Shown here piece after piece: positions 1 to 8,195 of a stretch of DNA of 64,000 bases. Numbering within the stretch: position 1 is the first letter of the stretch; each line of letters begins with the position of its first letter. The notes beneath the pieces are model-generated. The model saw nothing but the letters and a program-made list of their open reading frames with translations, was not told the DNA's origin and did not search any database. Location of the stretch: assembly GCF_000292915.1 (NCBI RefSeq), contig NC_018514.1:2356001-2420000 (forward strand). The letters are read 5' to 3'. The DNA is from Burkholderia cepacia GG4. GTDB taxonomy: Bacteria; Pseudomonadota; Gammaproteobacteria; Burkholderiales; Burkholderiaceae. The translations under genes and the position numbers were made by a program.

Positions 1-77
1 GGGGTTCGGCCGCACCGGCGTTCCCTGCGGCTGCGGCGCACGATAGCGACGACGCGCCGCCCGCGCCCTCACGCTGA
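1..77 (+). CDS. possible 3' end of an upstream gene (partial)
   Basis: One forward frame is open from the window edge to a TGA at 75-77 and gives an Ala/Pro/Asp-rich tail ending APPAPSR. That is typical of the disordered C-terminus of a high-GC protein, but 24 residues are too few to assign a family. The other frames give Arg-rich or early-stopped products. It may be chance; the true upstream gene lies outside the window. Confidence 0.22.
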   Translation, partial: GSAAPAFPAAAAHDSDDAPPAPSR

Positions 78-239
78 TCGTTCGCTGACCACCGTCGCTG
101 ACGGTTGCGCCGTGTCGATGCGGCGGCACCACTCGCATCGAGACCCGTCGATGTAAACGTTGCGACTTCAAAATCTTCGCGCCCGCGTTCTCCTCTACCA
201 TCGGCCGATCGTTTTTCACCAGAAAGAGGAGACGGCCCC

Positions 240-1190
240 ATGCACCGCGAACTGAACCAACCGATGGGCGGCAACGAGATGCCGCGTTTTGGCGGCATCG
301 CCACGATGATGCGCCTGCCGCAGGCCGACACGACCGACGGGCTCGACGTGTGTTTCGTCGGCGTGCCGCTCGACCTCGGCACGTCGAACCGCTCGGGTTC
401 GCGCTTCGGCCCGCGCCAGATCCGCACCGAATCCGTGCTGCTGCGCCCGTACAACATGGCCACGCGCGCAGCGCCGTTCGATTCGCTGCAGGTCGCCGAT
501 ATCGGTGACGTCGCGACCAACCCTTACGACCTGAAGGATTCGGTGCGCCGCATCGAGGAAGCGTACGACGAGATCGTCGCGAACGGCTGCCGGCCGATCA
601 CGCTCGGCGGCGACCACACGATCGCGTGGCCGATCCTGCGCGCGCTGCATAAAAAGTACGGCAAGGTCGCCGTGGTGCACGTCGACGCGCACGCGGACGT
701 GAACGACACGATGTTCGGCGAGAAGATCGCACACGGCACGCCGTTCCGCCGCGCGGTGGAAGACGGCCTGCTGCAATGCGACAAGGTCACGCAGATCGGC
801 CTGCGCGGCACCGGCTACCACGCGGAAGATTTCGACTGGTGCCGCCAGCAGGGCTTCACGGTCGTGCAGGCGGAAGCATGCTGGAACAAGTCGCTCGCGC
901 CGCTGATGGCGCAGGTGCGCGAACGCGTCGGCGACACGCCGGTCTACCTGAGCTTCGACATCGACGGCCTCGACCCGTCGTTCGCGCCCGGCACCGGCAC
1001 GCCGGAAATCGGCGGCCTGTCGGTGCAGCAGGGTCTCGAGATCATTCGCGGGATGAAGGGGCTGAACATCGTCGGCGCGGATCTCGTCGAAGTGTCGCCG
1101 CCGTACGATCCGACCGGCACCACCGCGCTCGTCGGCGCGAACCTCGCATTCGAGATGCTCTGTGTGATGCCGGGCGTCGCCTACCGCTAA
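240..1190 (+). CDS. speB: agmatinase / guanidinobutyrase, arginase family
   Basis: A 316-aa ureohydrolase that would cleave a guanidino compound to urea plus an amine in the cytoplasm. All manganese-site motifs are present: GGDHT (His126), DAHAD (Asp149, His151, Asp153) and DIDGLDP (Asp240, Asp242). The length is normal for agmatinase or 4-guanidinobutyrase. The start is the ATG at 240, behind an AGGAGA ribosome site; the reading frame is open further upstream but that part looks non-coding. The next gene, 21 bp on, is an aldehyde dehydrogenase. That pairing favours an arginine/agmatine or guanidinobutyrate breakdown route that yields an amino acid from an aminoaldehyde. Substrate cannot be settled from motifs alone: agmatine and 4-guanidinobutyrate are both possible. 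Confidence 0.88.
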   Translation: MHRELNQPMGGNEMPRFGGIATMMRLPQADTTDGLDVCFVGVPLDLGTSNRSGSRFGPRQIRTESVLLRPYNMATRAAPFDSLQVADIGDVATNPYDLKDSVRRIEEAYDEIVANGCRPITLGGDHTIAWPILRALHKKYGKVAVVHVDAHADVNDTMFGEKIAHGTPFRRAVEDGLLQCDKVTQIGLRGTGYHAEDFDWCRQQGFTVVQAEACWNKSLAPLMAQVRERVGDTPVYLSFDIDGLDPSFAPGTGTPEIGGLSVQQGLEIIRGMKGLNIVGADLVEVSPPYDPTGTTALVGANLAFEMLCVMPGVAYR

Positions 1191-1211
1191 CCCGATCGAC
1201 AGGAAAACACC

Positions 1212-2693
1212 ATGTCCACCGCTGAGCTTTCCCCTTCCGCCGCGACGCTCGTGCTGCCCGCCGCGCGCATCGCCGGCCAGCCCGTGCGCACGCATTCCGA
1301 TGAAGCCGGCGCGCCGATCTTCAACGCCTCGACCGGCGAGACGATCGGCTGGCAGGAATTCGCGACGCCCGCGCACGTCGACGCTGCGGTACGTGCCGCG
1401 CGCGACGCACTCGCCGGCTGGCAACGCACGCCGCCCGCCGAACGCGGCCGCCTGCTCGCGAAGATCGCCGAACGCGTCGAAGCCGAACGCGAGCGCCTTG
1501 CCGCGCTGCAGATGCAGGTGAGCGGCAAGCCACCGTTCGAGGCCGACGCCGACGTCGGCGACGTCGCCGCGACGTTCGCGTATTACGCGCAGCTGTGCGA
1601 CGACGCAGCGCTGTTCGCGGCCGAGCCCGTCGCGCTGCCGAGCGACGCCGTCGTGGCCGAACGCTTCTACGACGCGGTCGGCGTCGCCGCGCTGATCATG
1701 CCGTGGAACTTCCCGATGGTGACGACCGCGTGGAAGCTCGCGCCCGCGCTCGCGGCCGGCTGCACGGTCGTGCTGAAGCCATCCGAACTGACGTCGCCGA
1801 CCGAGCACGCGCTCTTCGACCTGATCGCCGCAGCCGGCGTGCCGGACGGCGTCGTCAACGTCGTGAACGGCGGCGCCGAGGTCGGCGCGGCGCTGACCGC
1901 GCATCCGCTGATCGACAAGATCTCGTTTACCGGCAGCACTGCTGCCGGGCGCAAGGTCATGCAGGCCGCGGCCGAGGACATGAAGCGCGTGACGCTCGAG
2001 CTCGGCGGCAAGTCGTCGCTGATCGTGCGCGACGACGCCGATCTCGACGTCGCGGTGTCGCTCGCGATCGCCGGCGCGTTCACGAACGCGGGCCAGATGT
2101 GCTCGGCCACCGCACGCATCCTCGTGCACGACAGCGTCTACCGCAGCTTCATGGCCGCGTTCGAAACGGCCGTGCGCGCGCTCGTCGTCGCGCCGCCGCA
2201 TACCGAACAGGTCGTGATGGGGCCGATGATCTCGGCCGCGCAACGCACGCGCGTCGCGGCAATGCTCGAGCAAGGGATCGCGGCGGGCGCGCGCGTCGCG
2301 TTCAGCGGCCGCGTCGCCGATGCGGGCGGCGACGGCTTCTTCATGGCACCCGTCGTGGTCGCGGAGCCGGCCGCCGACAACCTGCTGTGGACCGACGAGG
2401 TGTTCGGCCCGGTCGCGTGCGTGAAGTCGTTCCGCACCGACGACGAGGCGATCGCGCTCGCGAACGACACCCGCTACGGGCTGGTCGCGACCGTCGTGAC
2501 GCGCGACGCGGATGTCGCGAAGCAGTTCCAGACGCGCGTGCGGGCCGGGCTCGTGTGGATCAACGCGCCACAGCTCATCTACCCGCACGTGTGCTGGGGC
2601 GGCTTCGGGCTCAGCGGGATCGGCCGCGAACTCGGCGTGACCGGCCTGCGCAGCTACCAGGAACTGCGCCATGCGATGCGCGCGATCGGTTGA
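1212..2693 (+). CDS. NAD(P)+-dependent aldehyde dehydrogenase
   Basis: A 493-aa cytosolic aldehyde dehydrogenase that oxidises an aldehyde to the acid. Visible residues: oxyanion Asn166 in PWNFP, cofactor-binding Lys189 in LKPSE, the FTGST loop near 239-243, general-base Glu263 in LELGG and nucleophile Cys297 in GQMC. ATG at 1212 follows AGGAAA. It is co-transcribed with the ureohydrolase 21 bp upstream, so amino- or guanidino-butyraldehyde, or betaine-aldehyde-like substrates, are likely. A terminator-like hairpin follows the stop. The exact substrate is inference from context. Confidence 0.9.
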   Translation: MSTAELSPSAATLVLPAARIAGQPVRTHSDEAGAPIFNASTGETIGWQEFATPAHVDAAVRAARDALAGWQRTPPAERGRLLAKIAERVEAERERLAALQMQVSGKPPFEADADVGDVAATFAYYAQLCDDAALFAAEPVALPSDAVVAERFYDAVGVAALIMPWNFPMVTTAWKLAPALAAGCTVVLKPSELTSPTEHALFDLIAAAGVPDGVVNVVNGGAEVGAALTAHPLIDKISFTGSTAAGRKVMQAAAEDMKRVTLELGGKSSLIVRDDADLDVAVSLAIAGAFTNAGQMCSATARILVHDSVYRSFMAAFETAVRALVVAPPHTEQVVMGPMISAAQRTRVAAMLEQGIAAGARVAFSGRVADAGGDGFFMAPVVVAEPAADNLLWTDEVFGPVACVKSFRTDDEAIALANDTRYGLVATVVTRDADVAKQFQTRVRAGLVWINAPQLIYPHVCWGGFGLSGIGRELGVTGLRSYQELRHAMRAIG

Positions 2694-2721
2694 CCAGGGC
2701 GGCCGTTCAGGCCGTTGGCGG

Positions 2722-2756
2722 CGCCGTGCCCGGCGGGGCGGCGTCGCTTTTTTTTT
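2722..2756 (+). terminator. rho-independent terminator after the aldehyde dehydrogenase
   Basis: A GC hairpin (CGCC-GT-GCCC, loop GGCG, GGGC-GGCG) is followed within four bases by a run of nine T at 2748-2756. It lies 29 bp past the stop at 2693. The rest of the gap to 3047 holds nothing recognisable. Confidence 0.7.
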
Positions 2757-3047
2757 GGTTCTTGCGGCATGCCGGGGAAGGTGGAGGGGCCGGTCTGCGT
2801 TCCGTCAGAAAGGGATGGCGATCGCGGCCAGCCGAAGCATCCGATTCACGCTGCCCATGGTGTCGATGTCGACGCCCGACTGGGGCGACTGGAGATGCCA
2901 TCTCCGCGGAATCCGGGCTTCATGTGAGGCCACTTCCGGCACCGGTACCGCGGACTGGAACCGCCGCGCCGGATGCCGCTGCCGCAAGATACGGCCTTAC
3001 CTGTTCTACCGTGTTTTCCTCGGCGGCCCGGCGCGCGTGCGATGCCG

Positions 3048-3452
3048 TCACTGTCGATGTGCGGCCGCTTCGGCCGCGGTATCGTGATACTCGGCAAACG
3101 TCGCGATCTTTCCACCTTCGATCGTGGCCACGTGCACCCAGTCGTCCTCGTAGGTGCGCCCGGTCGAATGGACACGCCAGCGCTGCGTGCCGAGCACGAC
3201 GACCCGGTTGCCGCTGGCGATGAACTCGAGCGGCTCGAACCGTTCCGCAGTCTGCGTCGACGCCAGCGCCGTGAAGAACGCCGCGACCTCCTGCCGCCCC
3301 TGCCTTCTGCCGACGAACGGAACGACGTCGGCCGGCCCCGGTATGAACCAGTCGATGCTGTCGGAAAGCGTCTGCAGAATGCCGTCGATATCGGCCCTGC
3401 CAAACGCCGCGTATGCCTGCTGCACCAGTTGCACGTTGTCCTGCTCGCTCAT
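3048..3452 (-). CDS. SnoaL/NTF2-like fold protein
   Basis: A 134-aa single-domain protein of the nuclear-transport-factor-2-like superfamily (ketosteroid isomerase / SnoaL type). N-terminal helix with YAAFGRADIDGIL, then WFIPGP, a VVVLG strand and the final EYHDTA are typical of the cone-shaped fold. No signal peptide. The start is the ATG at 3452, behind GGGAGG; the same frame is open another 88 codons upstream but lacks a ribosome site there. No operon partner. Members range from isomerases to binding proteins, so no reaction can be given. Confidence 0.8.
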   Translation of the reverse strand: MSEQDNVQLVQQAYAAFGRADIDGILQTLSDSIDWFIPGPADVVPFVGRRQGRQEVAAFFTALASTQTAERFEPLEFIASGNRVVVLGTQRWRVHSTGRTYEDDWVHVATIEGGKIATFAEYHDTAAEAAAHRQ

Positions 3453-3839
3453 CGCACCCTCCCGCCATCGCCGGTTCGCCGCGTTGCGGCGCGGAGTACG
3501 GGCCGCAAACAATTCAGCATAGTCGAACCGCGGGGCGGCACATATAGGGTTCGCGAGCAATCGAGCGGCGTCGATTTGATATGAGCAATCCGGCGCGCCG
3601 CTATCCTGCCGCAACGATCCCATGCGCCTGAATTTTTCCGGCCACCAGCCCGTCGCCATCGCACGCGGCAATGGCCTCCGTCGCCCGGTCCATCGCCAGT
3701 TGACGCTGGCCGGCATCGCGCGCAGCGATTTCGTCCTGCAGCGGCGTTCCTGGGCAGCAAGCGGCGGCGGCGTCGCGCGACCGCAACGAGTCGATCAACG
3801 ACATCCATCGAGATCCGCGAAGCGTCTTCGCTACGCCAT
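3453..3839. other. intergenic region, no gene recognised
   Basis: About 390 bp between the divergent NTF2-like gene and the first Mo-box. Frames on both strands are open but lack ribosome sites and family-like composition. Nothing else was recognised. Confidence 0.5.
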
Positions 3840-3863
3840 CGTTATATCCACTAGAATATATCG
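3840..3863. promoter_or_regulatory. Mo-box 1 (ModE-type operator)
   Basis: A 24-bp palindrome fitting CGnTATAT-N8-ATATAnCG perfectly: left arm CGTTATATCC, spacer ACTA, right arm GAATATATCG. It ends 25 bp before the ATG of the 167-aa gene, where a bound repressor would block the promoter. The geometry equals that of described bacterial Mo-boxes; the assignment to the ModE-like protein at 5881-6246 is inference. Confidence 0.72.
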
Positions 3864-3888
3864 CCATCTGCACCACCGGAGACGCACC

Positions 3889-4392
3889 ATGCCCCGCACG
3901 CCGACGGACCGCGCCCCGCTGCGCACCGCACGCGCCCAGCCGCCGACGCCAACATTGACACTGACGCGCAAGATCAGCGCACTCAAGCCGCTGCCGAGCG
4001 ACGGTCGCGCGCAGCTGGTCACGGACGTCGTCGATGCATTCCGGCGCCTGCGCGGCAGCGTCATGCGCTTCATCCGGATGTTCTCCGCGGCGACCGACGA
4101 AACGCTGTCCGCGCTGAGTCTGCGCGACCTGCTGGCGACGCTCGAAAGCGACGCGCGCGCGGCGCGCTTCACCCGCCTGCCCGACCTCGAACGCGCGATC
4201 GCGCAGGCGCGCGGCCTCGAGCGCACGCGCGACGACGTGTTCTCCGACGCGTTCAGCAACGACCCGGCCGCGATGCGCGACGCGGTCGCCGCACTGGAGC
4301 GCGTCGACGTGCTGCTAGTCGGGCTGTGCGTCGACCACGTGATCGAACGTCACACGCCGGCATCGCGCGCCGAATCCGCCGCGCTCGGTTGA
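3889..4392 (+). CDS. hypothetical protein behind a Mo-box
   Basis: A 167-aa soluble protein of no family I recognise. The first 30 residues are Pro/Thr/Arg-rich and probably disordered. The rest reads as amphipathic helices rich in Arg, Asp and Ala, with no signal peptide, membrane segment or cysteine pair. The start is the ATG at 3889, preceded by GGAGACGCACC. It lies directly downstream of Mo-box 1 and 109 bp ahead of the DUF2325 gene, which has its own Mo-box. This suggests shared molybdate-linked control. Function unknown. Confidence 0.72.
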   Translation: MPRTPTDRAPLRTARAQPPTPTLTLTRKISALKPLPSDGRAQLVTDVVDAFRRLRGSVMRFIRMFSAATDETLSALSLRDLLATLESDARAARFTRLPDLERAIAQARGLERTRDDVFSDAFSNDPAAMRDAVAALERVDVLLVGLCVDHVIERHTPASRAESAALG

Positions 4393-4425
4393 ACCGCGAA
4401 CCGGGCGTTTCCCCGGCATTTCGCG

Positions 4426-4449
4426 CGTTATATTCCGTGGTATATTTCG
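4426..4449. promoter_or_regulatory. Mo-box 2 (ModE-type operator)
   Basis: Left arm CGTTATATTC, spacer CGTG, right arm GTATATTTCG. It matches CGnTATAT-N8-ATATAnCG with one mismatch on the right. It sits in the 109-bp gap between the 167-aa gene and the DUF2325 gene, ending 52 bp before the ATG at 4502. Confidence 0.68.
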
Positions 4450-4501
4450 CCAATCTTTCGCGCATCCGTCTCCGGCCCGTCGGGCCCGGATCGAGGTCCA
4501 C

Positions 4502-5845
4502 ATGCACGCTCCGCCCTTTCGCCTGGCCCGCACGGCGGGCCTGCCGTCGTCCGGCGGCCCTTCACCCGCCGGCGCCGGACGGATCGACGCCTGCTGCGCG
4601 CCGTCGCGTGCGCAGCAAGCCGAGCTGAAGCGCCGCGCACGCCTGTCCGAACTCGATTCGAACCTGCACTGCTCGATCATCGGCACCTGCCTGACCACGC
4701 ATGAACTGCGCAAGCTCGTGCCGAAATACACCGATCTCGACCGCCAGCGCGCGACCGACCTGGACATCCACCACGCGGCAGTCGAACTCGCGATCGAGGG
4801 TACGGCCGGCGGCAAGGCGCTGCACAAGGCGCTCGACGAACGCTATGCGGGCGCGATCCGCGCATTCGACCACGCCAGGGACGCGGACGCACTCCTCGCG
4901 CTGTGGCAGGACGCGCTCAAAAGCGGCGAGATTCCGCCCGCGTACTGGGCGCTGATGACGCATCCGCGCACGACGATGGCCGTCCGCCAGGCCGCGTTCG
5001 GCGACCTGCACATGCTGTCGCACCTGGTCGGCGCGGCCAATCGCGCGGATATCCGCCGGCTGGTTGCGCTCGAGGAAGAGAATGCCGCGCTGCAGGCGAA
5101 GCTCGAACGGCAGCAGGCGCGCCTGCACGAGATGAGCGCGCAGCGCGATGCGGCGCTGCACGAACGCGATGCGTGTCATGCACGCCAGAACGCGCAGCCG
5201 ACAAGCGCTGAAAGCGCATTGCACGACGAAGTGCGGGAACTGCGCGACGCGCTGGCCGCGCGCGATGAACGCCTGGCGCTGCACACGAGCCGCCGCGAGG
5301 CGGCGGAACAGCGGATCGCAGCCGAACAAGCAAGCGCCCGCGCGATGCGCGCGCGGCTCGACGACCTGATGGCGATGGTGAAGACACTGCGCGCCGAAGC
5401 GAGCGCGATCGAACAGGCGGTGCAGGCGTCGACCGACGATCCGGCCGATGCGGCTGCCGATTCACTGTCGATGCTGCAGCACAAGCGCGTCGTCTACGTC
5501 GGCGGGCGGCCGGGCTCGACCCGGGCGATCCGGCGCATCGTCGAAACGGCAGGCGGTGAATTGACGCTGCACGACGGCGGCATCGAGGACCGCAAGGGCC
5601 TGCTGGCCGCCGCGTTGCCGGGCGCGAACATGGTGGTGTTCCCGGTCGACTGCATCGACCACGATTCGGTGAACCTGCTCAAGCGCATGTGCGAACGTCA
5701 CCAGATCGCGTACTACCCGCTGCGGACTGCGAGCGTCGCCAGCTTCGTCGAACTGATCGGGCGGCTCGATGCGCATGCGCGTGACGTCATGCCGCGGGAT
5801 ACGCCGGCGGGCGACCCGCCGCGCTTCTGCTTGCGGCACGGCTAG
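4502..5845 (+). CDS. DUF2325 domain protein with coiled coil
   Basis: A 447-aa cytosolic protein. Residues 50-180 form a helical domain with a conserved-looking HCSIIGTC cysteine pair (Cys57, Cys63). About 183-310 is a long heptad-rich coiled coil. About 328-420 is the DUF2325 module, with VVYVGG then a second strand ANMVVFPVDCIDHDS, a small Rossmann-like fold. ATG at 4502 follows GAGGTCCAC. A Mo-box lies 52 bp upstream. DUF2325 proteins have no assigned activity; the cysteines might bind metal. The position beside a ModE-like regulator and a Moco-fold protein points to molybdenum metabolism, but this is inference. Confidence 0.85.
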   Translation: MHAPPFRLARTAGLPSSGGPSPAGAGRIDACCAPSRAQQAELKRRARLSELDSNLHCSIIGTCLTTHELRKLVPKYTDLDRQRATDLDIHHAAVELAIEGTAGGKALHKALDERYAGAIRAFDHARDADALLALWQDALKSGEIPPAYWALMTHPRTTMAVRQAAFGDLHMLSHLVGAANRADIRRLVALEEENAALQAKLERQQARLHEMSAQRDAALHERDACHARQNAQPTSAESALHDEVRELRDALAARDERLALHTSRREAAEQRIAAEQASARAMRARLDDLMAMVKTLRAEASAIEQAVQASTDDPADAAADSLSMLQHKRVVYVGGRPGSTRAIRRIVETAGGELTLHDGGIEDRKGLLAAALPGANMVVFPVDCIDHDSVNLLKRMCERHQIAYYPLRTASVASFVELIGRLDAHARDVMPRDTPAGDPPRFCLRHG

Positions 5846-5880
5846 GTCAGGTCAGGCCACGCGTCGCCGCAACCGTGCCG

Positions 5881-6246
5881 TCAGCGACGCACCATTTTCG
5901 TGAGCGCGGTGATCTCGTTCGCGCAGGCCGCGTAAGCGCGCGCCTCGATCTCGCGATAGAGCCGGATGATCTCCTCGCCGACCGGCGTGAGCACGCTGCC
6001 GCCGCCGCTCTGGCCGCCGTGTTCGGAAATCGTCGCGGGCGACTTCAGCGACCGGTTCAGCTCGTCCATCAGCAGCCACGCGCGCCGGTACGACATTTCC
6101 AGGCTGCGCGCCGCCGCCGAAATCGATCCGTGCTCGCGCACGGCCTCAAGCAGCGCGACCTTGCCCGGCCCGAGCGCGATCGTGTCGGCCTGCTGGATGC
6201 GCATCCTGAACCGCACCTCTGGCTTGGGGTGTGCCGAAGTCTTCAT
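5881..6246 (-). CDS. ModE-like winged-helix regulator, DNA-binding domain only
   Basis: A 121-aa protein matching the N-terminal LysR-like winged helix of ModE. The helix-turn-helix is at about 38-63 (SISAAARSLEMSYRRAW) and the wing at about 77-90 (GGQSGGGSVLTPVG), followed by a C-terminal helix that would dimerise. Full ModE is near 260 aa and carries two molybdate-binding MOP/TOBE domains; these are absent and the adjacent sequence does not encode them. The start is the ATG at 6246, with a weak ribosome site; an internal ATG at residue 15 is possible. Five Mo-box palindromes surround this gene, so it is the obvious local repressor. How it would sense molybdate without the MOP domains is unclear. 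Confidence 0.88.
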   Translation of the reverse strand: MKTSAHPKPEVRFRMRIQQADTIALGPGKVALLEAVREHGSISAAARSLEMSYRRAWLLMDELNRSLKSPATISEHGGQSGGGSVLTPVGEEIIRLYREIEARAYAACANEITALTKMVRR

Positions 6247-6304
6247 GTTTTCTGCCGGTTGAACGATGCGGGCAAGCATACACGATCGATGGCGCGGCGC
6301 CGGC

Positions 6305-6796
6305 TCAGATCTCGAGCACGCGCGCAACGATCCCCGCCAGCCGCTTCACGTGACGCGGCGCGGGCAGCACGTCCGCGCCGGAGAACAGCAGCGGCGCGCC
6401 GTCGTCGATCGACAGCGGTGCATCGCCGCATTCGAACGCGACGATCACGCGCTCGCCGATCGGCGTGTTGAACAGTTCATGCCACGAGAACGTGACTGCG
6501 TAACCGTCGTGCGCATACGCGATGAACGCCATCCGCTTGAAGTCGCCTGGCATGTCGTTGCGCAGCCCGGCCGCGTCGATCAGGTCCTTCAGCCGCGCGC
6601 CGCGATACGGCTCGACCGAGCGGATGAAGCGGTTCGTCGTGAAGCAGCGCAGGTCGAACGGTTCGGCACTCACGCACGCGTGCCGGCGCAAGTCGTCGAG
6701 CGTCACCGTCATCGGTCGCTCGAATGCGCCCGCCAGCGCGATCGAGCCTGCTGCCACCTGATGCGCCGAAGGCGCTGTCGTGTCTGCCATCCCCAT
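6305..6796 (-). CDS. cytosolic molybdopterin-binding (SuoX-fold) domain protein
   Basis: A 163-aa protein with the oxidoreductase molybdopterin-binding fold of sulfite oxidases. Cys51 in LRCFTTNRF falls about where the cofactor-ligating cysteine should be, followed by YRGARLKDLIDAAGL and, near the C-terminus, APRHVKRLAGI. No signal peptide or Tat motif is present, unlike exported SuoX/MsrP proteins, so it should stay in the cytoplasm. The start at 6796 uses GGAGG with ideal spacing; a second ATG lies two codons in. Mo-box 3 ends 38 bp upstream. It is transcribed toward the ModE-like gene, 58 bp downstream, so the two may share a transcript. Enzyme or cofactor-storage/sensor roles are both open. 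Confidence 0.8.
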   Translation of the reverse strand: MGMADTTAPSAHQVAAGSIALAGAFERPMTVTLDDLRRHACVSAEPFDLRCFTTNRFIRSVEPYRGARLKDLIDAAGLRNDMPGDFKRMAFIAYAHDGYAVTFSWHELFNTPIGERVIVAFECGDAPLSIDDGAPLLFSGADVLPAPRHVKRLAGIVARVLEI

Positions 6797-6833
6797 CGCC
6801 CGCCTCCATGCCGGCCCGCCTGACGCGCGCCTT

Positions 6834-6857
6834 CGTTGTATTGGTCGATATATTACG
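6834..6857. promoter_or_regulatory. Mo-box 3 (ModE-type operator)
   Basis: Left arm CGTTGTATTG, spacer GTCG, right arm ATATATTACG. It has the same 24-bp frame as the other sites, with one mismatch per arm to CGnTATAT-N8-ATATAnCG. It lies 37 bp upstream of the Moco-fold gene start at 6796. Confidence 0.6.
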
Positions 6858-6984
6858 CCGGGAAACGGCCGCGAGACAGAAGGCAGGCCGCATGCGCGGG
6901 ATAACGGCGCCGGATCACGTCCGGCGCGCCGGCTGGCGTCACGACAGCACGATGTGCTTGATGACTTGCTTGATGCTCTTGTAG

Positions 6985-7416
6985 CTGTCGACCGATTCCG
7001 CCTTCTGGTACGACGCGAGCATCCGCGACGCCAACGATCCGAACTTCCTGCGCCGCGTGGCCGGCTGCGTGCAGGCGCAAGCGGGCACGCTGGTGACCGA
7101 TTCGGCGATCGGCAATACGAACGGGAAATTCGTGCCCGTGCTTGCGTCGCAGGGATCGTCGTACGGCACGCTGCGGTTCGACTATGTCGTGCCGCCCTGG
7201 CGCCACAGCCCGAAGAACTGGGTCGGCATCTACGCACGCGGTGCGCAGCCGACCAAGGGCGGCTACAAGTCGTGGGCCTATCTGCCGAAGAGCACGGGCT
7301 CGCTGCTGTTCTCTTCGACGGCGAACAGCGCGCTGGCGCCGGGCCAGTACGATGCGTGGTTCCTGTTCGACGACGGCTACACGCCGTTGGCAGGCCCTGT
7401 CGCGATCAGCATCTGA
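6985..7416 (+). pseudogene. C-terminal remnant of a phospholipase C-like exported protein
   Basis: An open frame begins right after an in-frame TAG at 6982 and ends at 7416. Its only plausible start is a GTG at 7057 with no ribosome site. The first 40 residues (FWYDASIRDANDPNFLRRVAG) resemble the C-terminal repeat of bacterial phospholipase C enzymes. They run into a beta-rich tail with WVGIYARG and YDAWFLFDDGYTPLAGPV, as in accessory domains at the ends of such esterases. No catalytic part lies upstream. I read it as the 3' stub of a gene lost by deletion. Family assignment is from memory of motifs and is moderate. Confidence 0.55.
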
Positions 7417-7483
7417 TGACGGACTGGCGACGCGCGTTCACGGCGCGCGTCGCCTTGTGCCTTGCTCAGGCCAAGCTTCGGCC

Positions 7484-8143
7484 TCAGACGAGCAGATCCT
7501 CGTAGAACGCGCCGAACGGCCGCGTCGGGTGCGCGATCTGGATTTCCAGGATCCACAACCCGGCGGCCGGCGCGCCGTCGAAATCGCCGAGATTGCCGGC
7601 CTTGTAGATCGCGTGCGGGAAATCGCTGACGCGATGGCCCTTGATGTCGACGTTCAGCCGGAAGCCGTGCGCATCGGCGCGTTGCGCCGCGAATTCGTAC
7701 AGCGCGATGCCCGCGCATCCGGTGGTGCGCCAGTGGTGCTCGACTTCGTCGTAAATGACGCGCGCGGCCCGCGCACAGGCATGCATGTCCGGATCGTCGC
7801 CACGGACGAAGGTCGCGCCCGCGTCGCCCTCGTGCCTGGCCCAGACGGCGCCGAGGTCGATGAAGAAGATGTCGTCGTCGGCGAGTACCGGGTCGGCTAC
7901 CGAGCGCTCCTTGAACGTGCGCAGGGTGTTTTCCCCGAAACGGACGATTACCGGATGCCAGATGCGGTCCATCCCGAGCGCCTTGAGCACGCTCAAGCCC
8001 AGCGCGTTGGCCTCCGATTCCCGCATGCCGGGCCGAATGCCGGCGTCGATCGCCTCGACGGCCTGCCACGTCATGGTCCTTGCGTGCTGCATCGCGTCGA
8101 GCGAAAACGCTTCGCCGACGGCTTCCCGCTGCGTCGAATTCAA
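7484..8143 (-). CDS. M24 family metallopeptidase (Xaa-Pro aminopeptidase-like)
   Basis: A 219-aa single pita-bread domain without the N-terminal creatinase domain. The five metal ligands of M24 are in place: Asp96 and Asp107 (FIDLG...EGDAGATF), His170 (KGHRVSDFPH), Glu200 (WILEIQ) and Glu215 (AFYEDLLV). It would need two Mn or Co ions and cleave Xaa-Pro or N-terminal residues in the cytosol; some members act on other amide or ether bonds. The start is a TTG at 8143 behind GGGAG; the next Met is 17 codons in. Mo-box 4 lies 52 bp upstream, an unexpected link to molybdenum control. Confidence 0.82.
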   Translation of the reverse strand: MNSTQREAVGEAFSLDAMQHARTMTWQAVEAIDAGIRPGMRESEANALGLSVLKALGMDRIWHPVIVRFGENTLRTFKERSVADPVLADDDIFFIDLGAVWARHEGDAGATFVRGDDPDMHACARAARVIYDEVEHHWRTTGCAGIALYEFAAQRADAHGFRLNVDIKGHRVSDFPHAIYKAGNLGDFDGAPAAGLWILEIQIAHPTRPFGAFYEDLLV

Positions 8144-8195
8144 CTTGGTGCTCCCGTGCTGGTGACTGTGGGTCGGTACAGTCGATTATCGTTTC

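Noticed and set aside
216..2672. 818-codon minus-strand open frame across the ureohydrolase and dehydrogenase genes.
   Set aside because: It is the shadow of two well supported plus-strand genes; the product is rich in Arg, His and Asp with no domain.
3601..3876. Minus-strand 91-codon frame over Mo-box 1.
   Set aside because: It would place the palindrome inside the coding part, has no ribosome site, and its product has no family-like pattern.
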